DNA of 22,163 nucleotides from JAHJBR01 sp040757035 (GTDB taxonomy: Archaea > Micrarchaeota > Micrarchaeia > Anstonellales > Bilamarchaeaceae). A program made the position numbers and the translations under genes. The notes below the pieces were generated by a model. The model was not told the origin of the DNA. It ran no database searches and saw nothing but the letters and a program-made list of their open reading frames with translations. This document shows positions 7,968-14,839 of this stretch, in pieces. The DNA lies in the NCBI GenBank assembly GCA_040757035.1, contig JBFLYM010000015.1, forward strand, positions 1 to 22,163. The letters run 5' to 3'. How positions within the stretch are numbered: position 1 is the first letter of the stretch; every line of letters starts with the position of its first letter.

Positions 7968-7994
7968 CCTTTTTCTTTTTCTAAAAGAAAAAGG
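7968..7994 (+). terminator. T-rich hairpin after ATPase no. 1
   Basis: CCTTTTTC (7968-7975) pairs with GAAAAAGG (7987-7994), and the left arm is part of a long T-rich tract, typical of archaeal termination signals. It lies 15 nt after the stop. A perfect 10-bp palindrome AGGTATACCT (7953-7962) overlaps the stop codon region just before it. Confidence 0.55.
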
Positions 7995-8232
7995 TCTGTA
8001 TCAACCCCAAAAAGAAAAAACTAACAGAGAAAAGTGGGGGAGGGTCAGGAGGATATGACAAACCAACAAAGTAATATCAGAAAGTATCGAAGAATTACCG
8101 TGTGTTGGTTTGTTATATGTTCATGAACGAATCGTCGTTCATGACACCTCAAACTGTTCAAAACTGTTTGAGCACGTGCCTAAAAACCCTCAACCAGTTT
8201 TGGAGGGGGCGAAGCCCTCTCCGCGGTTCGGT
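7995..8232. repeat. GC-rich double-hairpin element, copy 2, interrupted
   Basis: This copy begins with the same TCTGTATCAACCCC A-rich motif as copy 1 (103) and ends with the same GCGGTTCGGT (8223-8232). The first hairpin's left arm GAGGGTC is at 8040-8046, but its right arm is split, with GA at 8052-8053 and CCCTC at 8187-8191. The intervening bases (8054-8186) are an insertion absent from copy 1. The second hairpin is retained as GAGGG/CCCTC (8203-8207 and 8215-8219). The right part overlaps the end of the reductase gene on the minus strand. Confidence 0.8.
8054..8186. mobile_element. 133-bp hairpin-rich insertion inside the repeat element
   Basis: By comparison with copy 1, about 133 bp are inserted in the arm of the first hairpin. 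The insertion is built of nested dyads: a 16-bp inverted repeat (8053-8068 with 8103-8118, 15 of 16 pairs, 34-nt loop), a perfect 10-bp stem TCATGAACGA/TCGTTCATGA with a 4-nt loop (8121-8144), a 7-bp stem CTCAAAC/GTTTGAG (8148-8172), and the palindrome GCACGTGC (8172-8179). There is no reading frame of note. It may be a nested miniature element or a structured RNA; no target-site duplication is clear. Confidence 0.55.
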
Positions 8233-9320
8233 TTCAAGATTTTTGTTGGTCTATCCATATTGCCATAAAGTGAAAGCAGATGATTAAGCCCAAATGCTTT
8301 AGAAACCTTTGCTGTAAGTCTTAATAGACAATTTGGTTGAAACGCAAAAAAATTCTGTAAAAACATGTGCGCAATAACATCCTTTTCATTTTCGCGCTTC
8401 CACACGAGCTCATATTGATGCGGAGCATGTACAAACAAACCGGCAAGACGCGCTCCAGCTGTCCCAAAAACTATCCCTCCACCTGAAGAAGATTTCACCT
8501 GTCCTGCAGCATCGCCTACTAAAAGTACATTTGTTTTTCCTGATACATATGTTATTTTCTTTCTTAGGGCAAGAGGAATTATTTTCCCTGAGAAATTTGT
8601 TGAGAATTTTGGTTTATGGAATTTTGCATTAATTTTTTTTATTAGGTCCCGGAATCCTTTGTTCATTAATTCTGGTTTAAGCGTTCCCATCCCTATTTCT
8701 GCTTCTTCTTCATTATGCGGAATCAACCAACCAAAAAAACCAGGAAAACTTTTATTGTCATAGAATAGAAATACTTTATTTTTTTCAGTAATATCTGTTT
8801 TTATTTTTGTTTTAAGTGTAAACGCAAATTTTTCTATTTTTGGGAATTTAAAATGATGCGCGATTGATGAAAACGCGCCATCAGCACCTATAATTGCCTG
8901 TGGTTCTGAGTTTTGTGTTTCGGTTCCGCCACCGCACATATTAGTGCCAACATCGGCACCATTATGTATATATTTTTTCCCATAGAAAAATTTTGCGCCA
9001 TCGCTTTCAGCTTTTTGCGCAAGCGCATAATCAAATTCCGCGCGATTTATTAAAAATGAGGTTTCTTCTTTTCTTCTTATTTCAAACGATTCGCCTCCAA
9101 AATCAAACAACGCAACATTTATTCTATTTATTATGTATTTTTTATAATCAACAAAATCCGAGAGCGAGCCCAATGCCTCCTTCGAGATAAGTCCTGAACA
9201 ATGTTGAGGATAACCAGCCTTTTCATGCTCTTCAAAAACTTCAATTTCATGTCCTGCATTGAGTGCGGAAATTGCCGCTATGCTTCCACATGGACCAGCA
9301 CCTATAATCTTAACTTTCAT
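8190..9320 (-). CDS. Geranylgeranyl reductase family FAD protein, 376 aa
   Basis: This flavoprotein of the geranylgeranyl reductase family (COG0644-like) probably saturates isoprenoid chains, such as those of archaeal ether lipids, at the membrane surface. It has the N-terminal dinucleotide motif GAGPCG (7-12), the PQHCSG motif with a conserved cysteine (C41), GADGAFS (145-151), a substrate-side FFGWLIP motif (about 195-201) and the second FAD motif GDAAGQ (269-274) followed by SSSGGGI. The ATG at 9320 has a TATA-like tract at about 9342-9357 on the minus strand. The last 14 or so residues (from about KPNRGEGFAPSKTG) are encoded by the GC-rich repeat element, so the native C-terminus was probably different. 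Substrate is inferred from family only. Confidence 0.88.
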   Translation of the reverse strand: MKVKIIGAGPCGSIAAISALNAGHEIEVFEEHEKAGYPQHCSGLISKEALGSLSDFVDYKKYIINRINVALFDFGGESFEIRRKEETSFLINRAEFDYALAQKAESDGAKFFYGKKYIHNGADVGTNMCGGGTETQNSEPQAIIGADGAFSSIAHHFKFPKIEKFAFTLKTKIKTDITEKNKVFLFYDNKSFPGFFGWLIPHNEEEAEIGMGTLKPELMNKGFRDLIKKINAKFHKPKFSTNFSGKIIPLALRKKITYVSGKTNVLLVGDAAGQVKSSSGGGIVFGTAGARLAGLFVHAPHQYELVWKRENEKDVIAHMFLQNFFAFQPNCLLRLTAKVSKAFGLNHLLSLYGNMDRPTKILKPNRGEGFAPSKTG

Positions 9321-9362
9321 GAATATACATCAAAAGGAAAAAATATAAAATATTTTTATTTA

Positions 9363-9435
9363 TGAGGGAGCCCGGATTTGAACCGGGATAACCAGCTCCC
9401 AAAGCTGACAGCATACCAAGTTGGCTCACTCCCCC
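9363..9435 (-). tRNA. tRNA-Pro (anticodon UGG)
   Basis: The minus strand folds as a full cloverleaf of 73 nt. The acceptor stem is GGGGGAG/CTCCCTC with one G-T pair, the D stem AGC/GCT with loop CAACTTGGTAT, the anticodon stem TCAGC/GCTGG with loop TTTGGGA (anticodon UGG, G37), the variable loop TTAT, and the T arm CCCGG-TTCAAAT-CCGGG. The discriminator is A73, and CCA is not encoded. There is no intron at the usual position. It lies upstream of the reductase gene on the same strand, 42 nt before its ATG. Confidence 0.95.
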
Positions 9436-9486
9436 ATCTCATTTATTTTTAGTTAGTCCCATCCTTCGTCCTATCAAGCTAGATCT

Positions 9487-9511
9487 GGTTAGGTTAGATT
9501 AGGTTGGATTA
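9487..9511. repeat. Short GGTTA-like tandem repeat
   Basis: Five consecutive pentamers read GGTTA, GGTTA, GATTA, GGTTG, GATTA, in the spacer between tRNA-Pro and gatD. It is a short degenerate repeat with no visible link to the gatD promoter at 9532-9541. Confidence 0.5.
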
Positions 9512-9531
9512 TTTTCTTGTGTATGCACTAT

Positions 9532-9541
9532 CTTAAATAAT
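9532..9541 (+). promoter_or_regulatory. TATA box of gatD
   Basis: CTTAAATAAT lies 21-30 nt before the ATG at 9562, consistent with a leaderless message. Confidence 0.55.
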
Positions 9542-9561
9542 ATTCCTATAAAATATTTTTT

Positions 9562-10905
9562 ATGTACTCTCCAAAAACATCATCTTTGCTAAAAGAAGCA
9601 GGAGTAGAAATAGGAGATAAAATACGTATTGAATGCGATAATGAAAAAGTTTATCACGGCATAGTTATGCCGCGCGCTGGCGAAAGGCACACTGGTGAAA
9701 GCGAGATTTTAGTGATAAAACTTGATTCTGGCTACAATATAGGAATAAAACTCGAAAATGCAAAGATTTTGCTTTTGGAAAAGGGGCAGAAGAAAAAACC
9801 AATTGAACAGAAAACGCAAACTGGAGAAAAATATGCCAGAGGCGAAATTGCGATTTTGGGTTGCGGCGGTACAATAGTCTCTAAAGTTGATTATAGAACC
9901 GGTGCGGTTTATTCGGCATATCATCCAGATGAGATCATTCAGGCCTTTCCAAAAATAAAGGAAATGGCTTCTATTTATAGCAAGCTTGTTTTTCCGCTTT
10001 ATTCCGAAGATATGCGCGTTGAACATTGGAAACTTATCAATCAAGCGATTGCGGATGAAATAAAAATCGGGGCAAAAGGTATTGTAATAATGCATGGCAC
10101 TGATACCATAGCTTACACCGCTGCGGCAGCGAGCTTCGCGCTCCAAAACCTTCAGATTCCGGTTGTGTTTACCGCTGCACAGCGCTCTTCAGACAGACCG
10201 AGTAGCGACAACGAAACCAATCTTTACAATTCCATTTTTGTTGCAAAAAGCGATATCGCCCATGTTGGACTATGTATGCACGCGCATTCAGATGATGATT
10301 TCGCTTATTTCCATTTAGGGACAAAGGTCAGAAAAATGCACACTTCGCGTAGGGACGCATTTCAATCAATAAACGCTTCTCCTCTCGCCAAAGTGGATTA
10401 TAAAACAGGAAATATAGAATTGCTCGTTTCCGATTATAATAAACGGGATAAAAAAAGAGTACTTGAGTTTTGCAATCATTTTTCGGAAAATGTTGGAATG
10501 CTTTATATTCATCCTGGATTTAATCCAAAGCTTGTTGACAAATTTGCGGATTACGATGGAATAGTTTTGGTCGGAACTGGCCTTGGTCATGTTCCCACAA
10601 ATCCAGATAACGACAAGCTGGCAAAAAGCATTGTTCCAAATCTAAAGGCCCTTATAGATTCAGGCGTTTCTGTTGTGATGAGTTCGCAAACGATCTATGG
10701 CAGGATAAATATGAATGTATATACGCCGGGCCGTATTCTTCAAGAAATCGGTGTAATCGGAAACGGAATGGATTGGACTCCAGAAACAGCTTATGTCAAG
10801 CTGTGTTGGGTGCTTGGAAAGGAAAAAGACCTGAAAAAGATAAAGGAGCTTATGATTAGAAATATTGCTAGTGAAATTAGTTCAAGGACAATCTATAAGG
10901 AATAA
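9562..10905 (+). CDS. gatD: Glutamyl-tRNA(Gln) amidotransferase subunit D
   Basis: GatD is the archaeal type I asparaginase-like subunit that hydrolyses an amide donor and passes ammonia to GatE, which converts Glu-tRNA(Gln) to Gln-tRNA(Gln). At 447 aa it has the family's usual length. The N-terminal small domain (about 1-75, with the GIVMPRAGERHTG motif typical of GatD) precedes the asparaginase domain, which carries GCGGTI (T104), HGTDT (179-183, with T180 and D181) and TAAQRSSDRPSSD (204-216). No catalytic residue appears lost. The partner gatE is not in this window. The gene is transcribed alone from a TATA element at 9532-9541. The presence of GatD indicates that Gln-tRNA is made by the indirect route in this organism. 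Confidence 0.96.
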   Translation: MYSPKTSSLLKEAGVEIGDKIRIECDNEKVYHGIVMPRAGERHTGESEILVIKLDSGYNIGIKLENAKILLLEKGQKKKPIEQKTQTGEKYARGEIAILGCGGTIVSKVDYRTGAVYSAYHPDEIIQAFPKIKEMASIYSKLVFPLYSEDMRVEHWKLINQAIADEIKIGAKGIVIMHGTDTIAYTAAAASFALQNLQIPVVFTAAQRSSDRPSSDNETNLYNSIFVAKSDIAHVGLCMHAHSDDDFAYFHLGTKVRKMHTSRRDAFQSINASPLAKVDYKTGNIELLVSDYNKRDKKRVLEFCNHFSENVGMLYIHPGFNPKLVDKFADYDGIVLVGTGLGHVPTNPDNDKLAKSIVPNLKALIDSGVSVVMSSQTIYGRINMNVYTPGRILQEIGVIGNGMDWTPETAYVKLCWVLGKEKDLKKIKELMIRNIASEISSRTIYKE

Positions 10906-10965
10906 CTGGTTTACTCTACAGTTTTTGTAATCTCGCTCCTATACCCCGCATCTATTTTATTTTAT

Positions 10966-11013
10966 ACAAACACGCTTATTATGATATGCATGAATGTAAC
11001 AAACATAGCTATT
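10966..11013 (+). promoter_or_regulatory. Weak direct repeat pair upstream of ATPase no. 2
   Basis: ACAAACA occurs at 10966-10972 and 10999-11005, 33 bp apart, within 15-bp segments that match at 11 positions. The second segment runs into the TATA element. The match is weak, but the spacing equals that of the stronger pairs at the other ATPase promoters. Confidence 0.3.
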
Positions 11014-11018
11014 TAAAT
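11010..11018 (+). promoter_or_regulatory. TATA box of ATPase no. 2
   Basis: TATTTAAAT lies 22-30 nt before the ATG at 11040, which supports that start over the ATG at 10986; the latter would lie upstream of the promoter element. Confidence 0.65.
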
Positions 11019-11039
11019 TTTCAGTTTATAAACCTATGT

Positions 11040-12272
11040 ATGGAACTAACAGACCAACTTTATGCAATGAATGCACAATGGGAAGATATACAGTTTGATT
11101 ATCCGTTCAAGCGTCATTACTTCAAACCGTTGCTTGACTCGATCGGAAAAAAAATGATTGTTGTTTTGATCGGTCCGCGCCGTGTCGGGAAAACGGTGTT
11201 AATGAAACAATTGATTCAGCATTTCATTGATTCCGGTTTTGAAAAACGACGAATTTTGTATTTCGGATTTGATGATTTCAAGGGCGAACCTTATGATATT
11301 GTAAATTGCTGGAGGGAACAACTGGCATTAAATCTAAGAGAAAGCGAATACCTTATCTTTTTCGACGAAATCCAAAAAATCGAAAATTGGGCACAAAAAA
11401 TAAAGATAATTTACGATAGCTTTCCGAATATATCTTTAATCCTTAGTGGTTCATCCAGTGCGGAATTACGTCGGGGGCAGGAGAGTCTTGCCGGTAGAGA
11501 AATAAGATTTAATATCGATCCGCTTTCATTTGCCGAATATTTAGAAATAAAGAAGCTTGAACCGATTTCCAACGAACTTGCTTGGAATTATTATATTACA
11601 TATATGTTTAGGCAGCTCCCGGCACTCGCTATTTCTGATCTTGATCCGCAAGCGTACGTAAAAGAGATTGTTGACAAGACCATAGAACACGATATCCGCA
11701 GTTTATTTCATGTCGAGGATGCCGAAACCATCAGAACGATTTTTAGAATGATTTGCAAATCCCCTGGACAAATAATGCGGATTGAAGATATTTCATCTGA
11801 ATTCGGGATAAATAGAAACACTGCAGCCAAATATTTCAGGGCGCTTGAGGAAACGCTGCTCATAAGAAAGCTTTACAATTACTCCAAAAATCCAAGAAAA
11901 TCAGAGAAGCGGGCAAAGAAATACTACCCCTATTACACAACATTGCATCAGTATACGCAACCATATGTGCCAGAACTTTCAGGCTTGGCTGAAACAGAAA
12001 CCGCTTTCCAGACAAAAGCTGAATATTTCTGGAACGAAAGAAACCATGAAATAGATTTTATTACTGGCAACAATTTAGATATTGGTGTCGAGGTCAAAAT
12101 GAGGAAAAAAATCAATGATTCTGACCTCTATTGGTTGCTGAATGCTTCCATTCCGATTTCTACTCGCATTGTAGTTGTTCCGCACGGATCGAGTGTGCGG
12201 TTATCCAACAATCTGAATACAATCGAACTTCATAAAATTGTCAATCTTCATCCAATAGGAACATTTTTGTGA
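11040..12272 (+). CDS. AAA_14/DUF4143 ATPase no. 2, 410 aa
   Basis: Same architecture as the other ATPases here but quite divergent in sequence. Walker A is GPRRVGKTV (45-53), Walker B is LIFFDE (105-110), and SGSSS is at 136-140. The central segment MRIEDISSEFGINRNTAAKYFRALEETLLI (about 246-275) reads as a clear winged helix-turn-helix, a DNA-binding-type fold. The nuclease-like motif is EID (337-339) and EVK (351-353). It lacks the WW motif and the WLFLLS end found in nos. 1 and 3. It stands alone between gatD and trpS, both translation genes, on the same strand but with its own promoter. A longer frame from 10986 is possible but unsupported by the TATA position. The biological role of the family is unsettled. 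Confidence 0.88.
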   Translation: MELTDQLYAMNAQWEDIQFDYPFKRHYFKPLLDSIGKKMIVVLIGPRRVGKTVLMKQLIQHFIDSGFEKRRILYFGFDDFKGEPYDIVNCWREQLALNLRESEYLIFFDEIQKIENWAQKIKIIYDSFPNISLILSGSSSAELRRGQESLAGREIRFNIDPLSFAEYLEIKKLEPISNELAWNYYITYMFRQLPALAISDLDPQAYVKEIVDKTIEHDIRSLFHVEDAETIRTIFRMICKSPGQIMRIEDISSEFGINRNTAAKYFRALEETLLIRKLYNYSKNPRKSEKRAKKYYPYYTTLHQYTQPYVPELSGLAETETAFQTKAEYFWNERNHEIDFITGNNLDIGVEVKMRKKINDSDLYWLLNASIPISTRIVVVPHGSSVRLSNNLNTIELHKIVNLHPIGTFL

Positions 12273-12380
12273 AATGATAGAAGAAATCCAGAAATAGAAA
12301 TATTGATATACCAATCCACCAAGGACCAAAGGTTCGCAGGAGCCATGAGTACATAATCCAAAAAAAGCAAAGAAGCAGGT

Positions 12381-12403
12381 TTTTAAGTCCTTACAATACC
12401 AAT
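12381..12403 (+). promoter_or_regulatory. Promoter of trpS with a half-site
   Basis: TTTTAAGT (12381-12388) lies 22-29 nt before the ATG at 12410. AATACCAAT (12395-12403) sits between TATA and the start, and ATACCAAT recurs at 12308-12315. These words are identical to half-sites at the promoter of ATPase no. 4, which may be chance. Confidence 0.45.
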
Positions 12404-12409
12404 ATCCAT

Positions 12410-13555
12410 ATGGCAGATTTTATAGATTTTATAGTTACACCATGGGCTGTTTCTGGTAATGTAGATTATGAACAGTTTATAAAAGAATTTGGAATTAAAC
12501 GAATAGATGAACCTTTGAAGGAAAGGTTGAAAAAACATACGCATGAGCTTCATTATATGCTTAGACGCGATTACTTTTTTTCGCACAGGGATTTGGAGCT
12601 TGCATTGTCGGATTATGAGCATGGAAGGGGATTTTTCCTATATACTGGAAGAGGACCAAGTGGACCAATGCATATCGGCCATCTTGTTCCGCTTGTTTTT
12701 ACTAGATGGCTTCAAGAAAAATTTGGAGTAAATCTTTATATAGAAATTACAGATGATGAAAAATTTCTTGTAAAACAGGACATGAAATGGGAGGATACGC
12801 AAAAATATTCTCATCAAAATATTTTAGATATTATTGCGGTTGGTTTTGATCCAAAAAAGACATTTATATTCAAAGATTCAGAATATATAAAAAATGTCTA
12901 TCCTTTACTTTTGAAAATTGCAAAGAAAACAACATTTAGTACTGCGAAAGCAGTTTTCGGATTTACCGATTCTAGTAACATAGGAATAATTAATTATCCT
13001 GCTTATCAAATTGTCCCGACGTTTTTTGAAAAGAAAAGGTGTGTTATTCCAGCAGCAATAGATCAGGACCCTTACTGGAGAATACAACGAGATGTTGCCC
13101 AAAGTTTAGGTTATTATAAAACGGCGACAGTACATAGCAAATTTCTTCCTTCGCTCACTGGTCCAACTGGAAAAATGAGCTCAAGTATCAAAGAAACTGC
13201 GATTTGGCTTGATGATGACGAAAAAAATGTAAAAAACAAAATAAACAAATATGCGTTTTCTGGCGGGAAAAACAATATTGAAGAACACCGCAAATTTGGC
13301 GGAGATCCGAATATAGATGTTGCGTATCAGTGGTTAAGCATATTTTTTGAGCCGAATGACAACACACTCAAACAAATCTATGATGATTACAAAAGCGGTA
13401 ATTTACTTAGTAGCGAATTAAAACAAATTTTAATAGATAAAATAAATAAGTTCCTTAATGCGCATAAAGAAAGAAGAGCGCGCGCAAATGATGTCATAGA
13501 CGATTTTATGTATAATGGAGAATTCGCGAGCGCAATGTGGAAAAAACAATTTTAA
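12410..13555 (+). CDS. trpS: Tryptophanyl-tRNA synthetase
   Basis: This class I synthetase charges tRNA-Trp. At 381 aa it resembles the archaeal/eukaryal TrpRS type rather than the shorter bacterial one. The N-terminal extension carries VTPWAVSG (9-16), the GRGPSGPMHIGH nucleotide-binding motif (HIGH at 88-91) and ITDDEKFL (113-120). AIDQDPYWRIQRDVA (216-230) and the KMSSS signature (255-259) follow. The C-terminal helical domain (about 280-381) matches the anticodon-binding region. The start is fixed by the TATA element at 12381-12388. Its stop codon overlaps that of the converging KaiC-like gene in a shared TTAA. The assignment of Trp over Tyr rests on overall resemblance to archaeal TrpRS and the YTGRGPS / DDEKFL motifs. 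Confidence 0.95.
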   Translation: MADFIDFIVTPWAVSGNVDYEQFIKEFGIKRIDEPLKERLKKHTHELHYMLRRDYFFSHRDLELALSDYEHGRGFFLYTGRGPSGPMHIGHLVPLVFTRWLQEKFGVNLYIEITDDEKFLVKQDMKWEDTQKYSHQNILDIIAVGFDPKKTFIFKDSEYIKNVYPLLLKIAKKTTFSTAKAVFGFTDSSNIGIINYPAYQIVPTFFEKKRCVIPAAIDQDPYWRIQRDVAQSLGYYKTATVHSKFLPSLTGPTGKMSSSIKETAIWLDDDEKNVKNKINKYAFSGGKNNIEEHRKFGGDPNIDVAYQWLSIFFEPNDNTLKQIYDDYKSGNLLSSELKQILIDKINKFLNAHKERRARANDVIDDFMYNGEFASAMWKKQF

Positions 13556-14307
13556 GTGCTGTTTTTTGGTTCGCCAGGCGCGCTTTTCTTGGATGATTTA
13601 ATTTTTTCCTTTTCCACAAAAAGTGTGTTTATCCCGTCTTGAGTTATTTCAAATGGAACTAATTTTGTTGAATGCTGCACCCCTTTCATTTTCAGCACTT
13701 CAAGCGCGCGCTTTCGCAACTGCCCACTATCATAAAGATAATACATGTGCAGCCATGTATCAGCCAGACTTTCAATTCCGAATTTGGTACGCGGAAGTAT
13801 ATCTTGAGTTGTTGCAGGCGTATCTTCGGAAACTATAATTGTAGTTGCATTCCACGCGCGTATATATTCTATAAGTGTAAGGAACCCTTTTTGTCTTTCA
13901 TCGGCATTCTGAAAAAGCAATGCGATAGGCATTATTGAATCTATTACCACGCGCTCTACTCCTAATGTGGTAATTAGTTCTTCTATTGCACTGTTTTTTG
14001 AAAGAAATTGATTCGTTTCGTGTATCGGATAATCAAGAAAAAGCATTTTTTTTGTTCTTTCTAATTTTGTAATATCCCAGGTATAGCCGGCCATATTTGA
14101 ATAAACTCTATCTTTTGTTTCCTCAAGTACAATGTACAATCCGGTTTCATTATATTTTTCGGCTCCATTAATAAGAAATTGCATTGCAAGAGTGCTTTTT
14201 CCACATCCAGTTGGTCCAGAAAGTGTGGTAATTGAACCTTTGGTAAGACCTCCATTGAGCATAGCATCCAAACCATCAATTCCGGTAGGTACAATTTCGC
14301 GTTTCAT
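13552..14307 (-). CDS. KaiC-like RecA-superfamily ATPase, 251 aa
   Basis: A single-domain archaeal KaiC-like ATPase. The start PTGIDGLDAMLNGGL is typical, Walker A is GPTGCGKST (31-39), the paired glutamates are in LEET (61-64), and Walker B is RVVIDSI (119-125). A basic, low-complexity tail (about 235-251) follows. Such proteins are ATP-binding signalling or regulatory factors in archaea, usually of unknown partner. The ATG is preceded by AGGA and lies 1 nt after the stop of the upstream gene, so it is the third gene of the lipoprotein unit and is likely to act with the two proteins above it. The stop shares TTAA with trpS. The family is clear, the specific role is not. Confidence 0.9.
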   Translation of the reverse strand: MKREIVPTGIDGLDAMLNGGLTKGSITTLSGPTGCGKSTLAMQFLINGAEKYNETGLYIVLEETKDRVYSNMAGYTWDITKLERTKKMLFLDYPIHETNQFLSKNSAIEELITTLGVERVVIDSIMPIALLFQNADERQKGFLTLIEYIRAWNATTIIVSEDTPATTQDILPRTKFGIESLADTWLHMYYLYDSGQLRKRALEVLKMKGVQHSTKLVPFEITQDGINTLFVEKEKIKSSKKSAPGEPKNST

Positions 14308-14308
14308 T

Positions 14309-14839
14309 TTATTCCTTTTTTTCTGGATATTCTTTTTTTTCTAAATTTTCTAAAAGTTTTTTTCCAATCTGAATCCTTGCGTCAATTGTTTTTTTGAATT
14401 TTTCTAAATCATCTTTGGTATAAACCTTTTCCAGCACAAGTTTTTTAAGTTCGTAGTTGTTCGTAGATATGTCCATCAAAGTTGCATGCGCTTTATCTAT
14501 TGACATCTTTATTTCATTTGGTCTAATAATCTCTATTGAAAATGGTGAATAATTTCCGCATATTTTTGCAAGATTTTGAAAACCTTTTACAAGAATTTTT
14601 ACTTCAATTGAGCTTGAAAGAAGATTATTGTTTTCTATTGGTTCGTCTATTTCACCAAGTGCGTAAACTACCCCTTCTTCACCAAGTATTTTTTGTACAA
14701 CTGCAGCACCGAGTTCTTGTAGCGTTTCTTTCTTGCTTGCATGCAAATCAAAATAGATAAATGCGAGTACTCCTCCATTTTCTATTGTGTCTTTTGTAAG
14801 TTTATCAATATCCATAATCTCATTCGGCTTTTTACTCAT
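14309..14839 (-). CDS. Unrecognised protein between lipoprotein and KaiC-like genes, 176 aa
   Basis: I do not recognise the family. The start at 14839 is chosen because its ATG overlaps the upstream lipoprotein's TGA as ATGA; an in-frame ATG at 14851 lies further inside the upstream gene. The protein has no signal peptide or membrane span and seems cytosolic. It has an alpha/beta-like first part (about 1-130, including the hydrophobic strand GGVLAFIYFDLHA) and a highly charged helical tail (about 135-176, rich in K and E). Its position directly before a KaiC-like ATPase, spaced by 1 nt, suggests it is that protein's partner or effector. This is inference from gene order. Confidence 0.72.
   Translation of the reverse strand: MSKKPNEIMDIDKLTKDTIENGGVLAFIYFDLHASKKETLQELGAAVVQKILGEEGVVYALGEIDEPIENNNLLSSSIEVKILVKGFQNLAKICGNYSPFSIEIIRPNEIKMSIDKAHATLMDISTNNYELKKLVLEKVYTKDDLEKFKKTIDARIQIGKKLLENLEKKEYPEKKE

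Noticed and set aside
8102..8287. A 61-aa open frame in the second repeat element
   Set aside because: It covers inverted repeats and the end of the reductase gene on the other strand, and shares a few residues with the first frame only because both read the same element.
9709..10146. A 145-aa minus-strand open frame inside gatD
   Set aside because: It is the antisense shadow of a well-supported gene and encodes no recognisable protein.
10986..11039. N-terminal extension of ATPase no. 2 from the ATG at 10986
   Set aside because: The TATA element at 11010-11018 lies inside it and is correctly placed for the ATG at 11040.
12273..12380. Possible small RNA between ATPase no. 2 and trpS
   Set aside because: I found no stable hairpin, tRNA-like fold or promoter that would support one.
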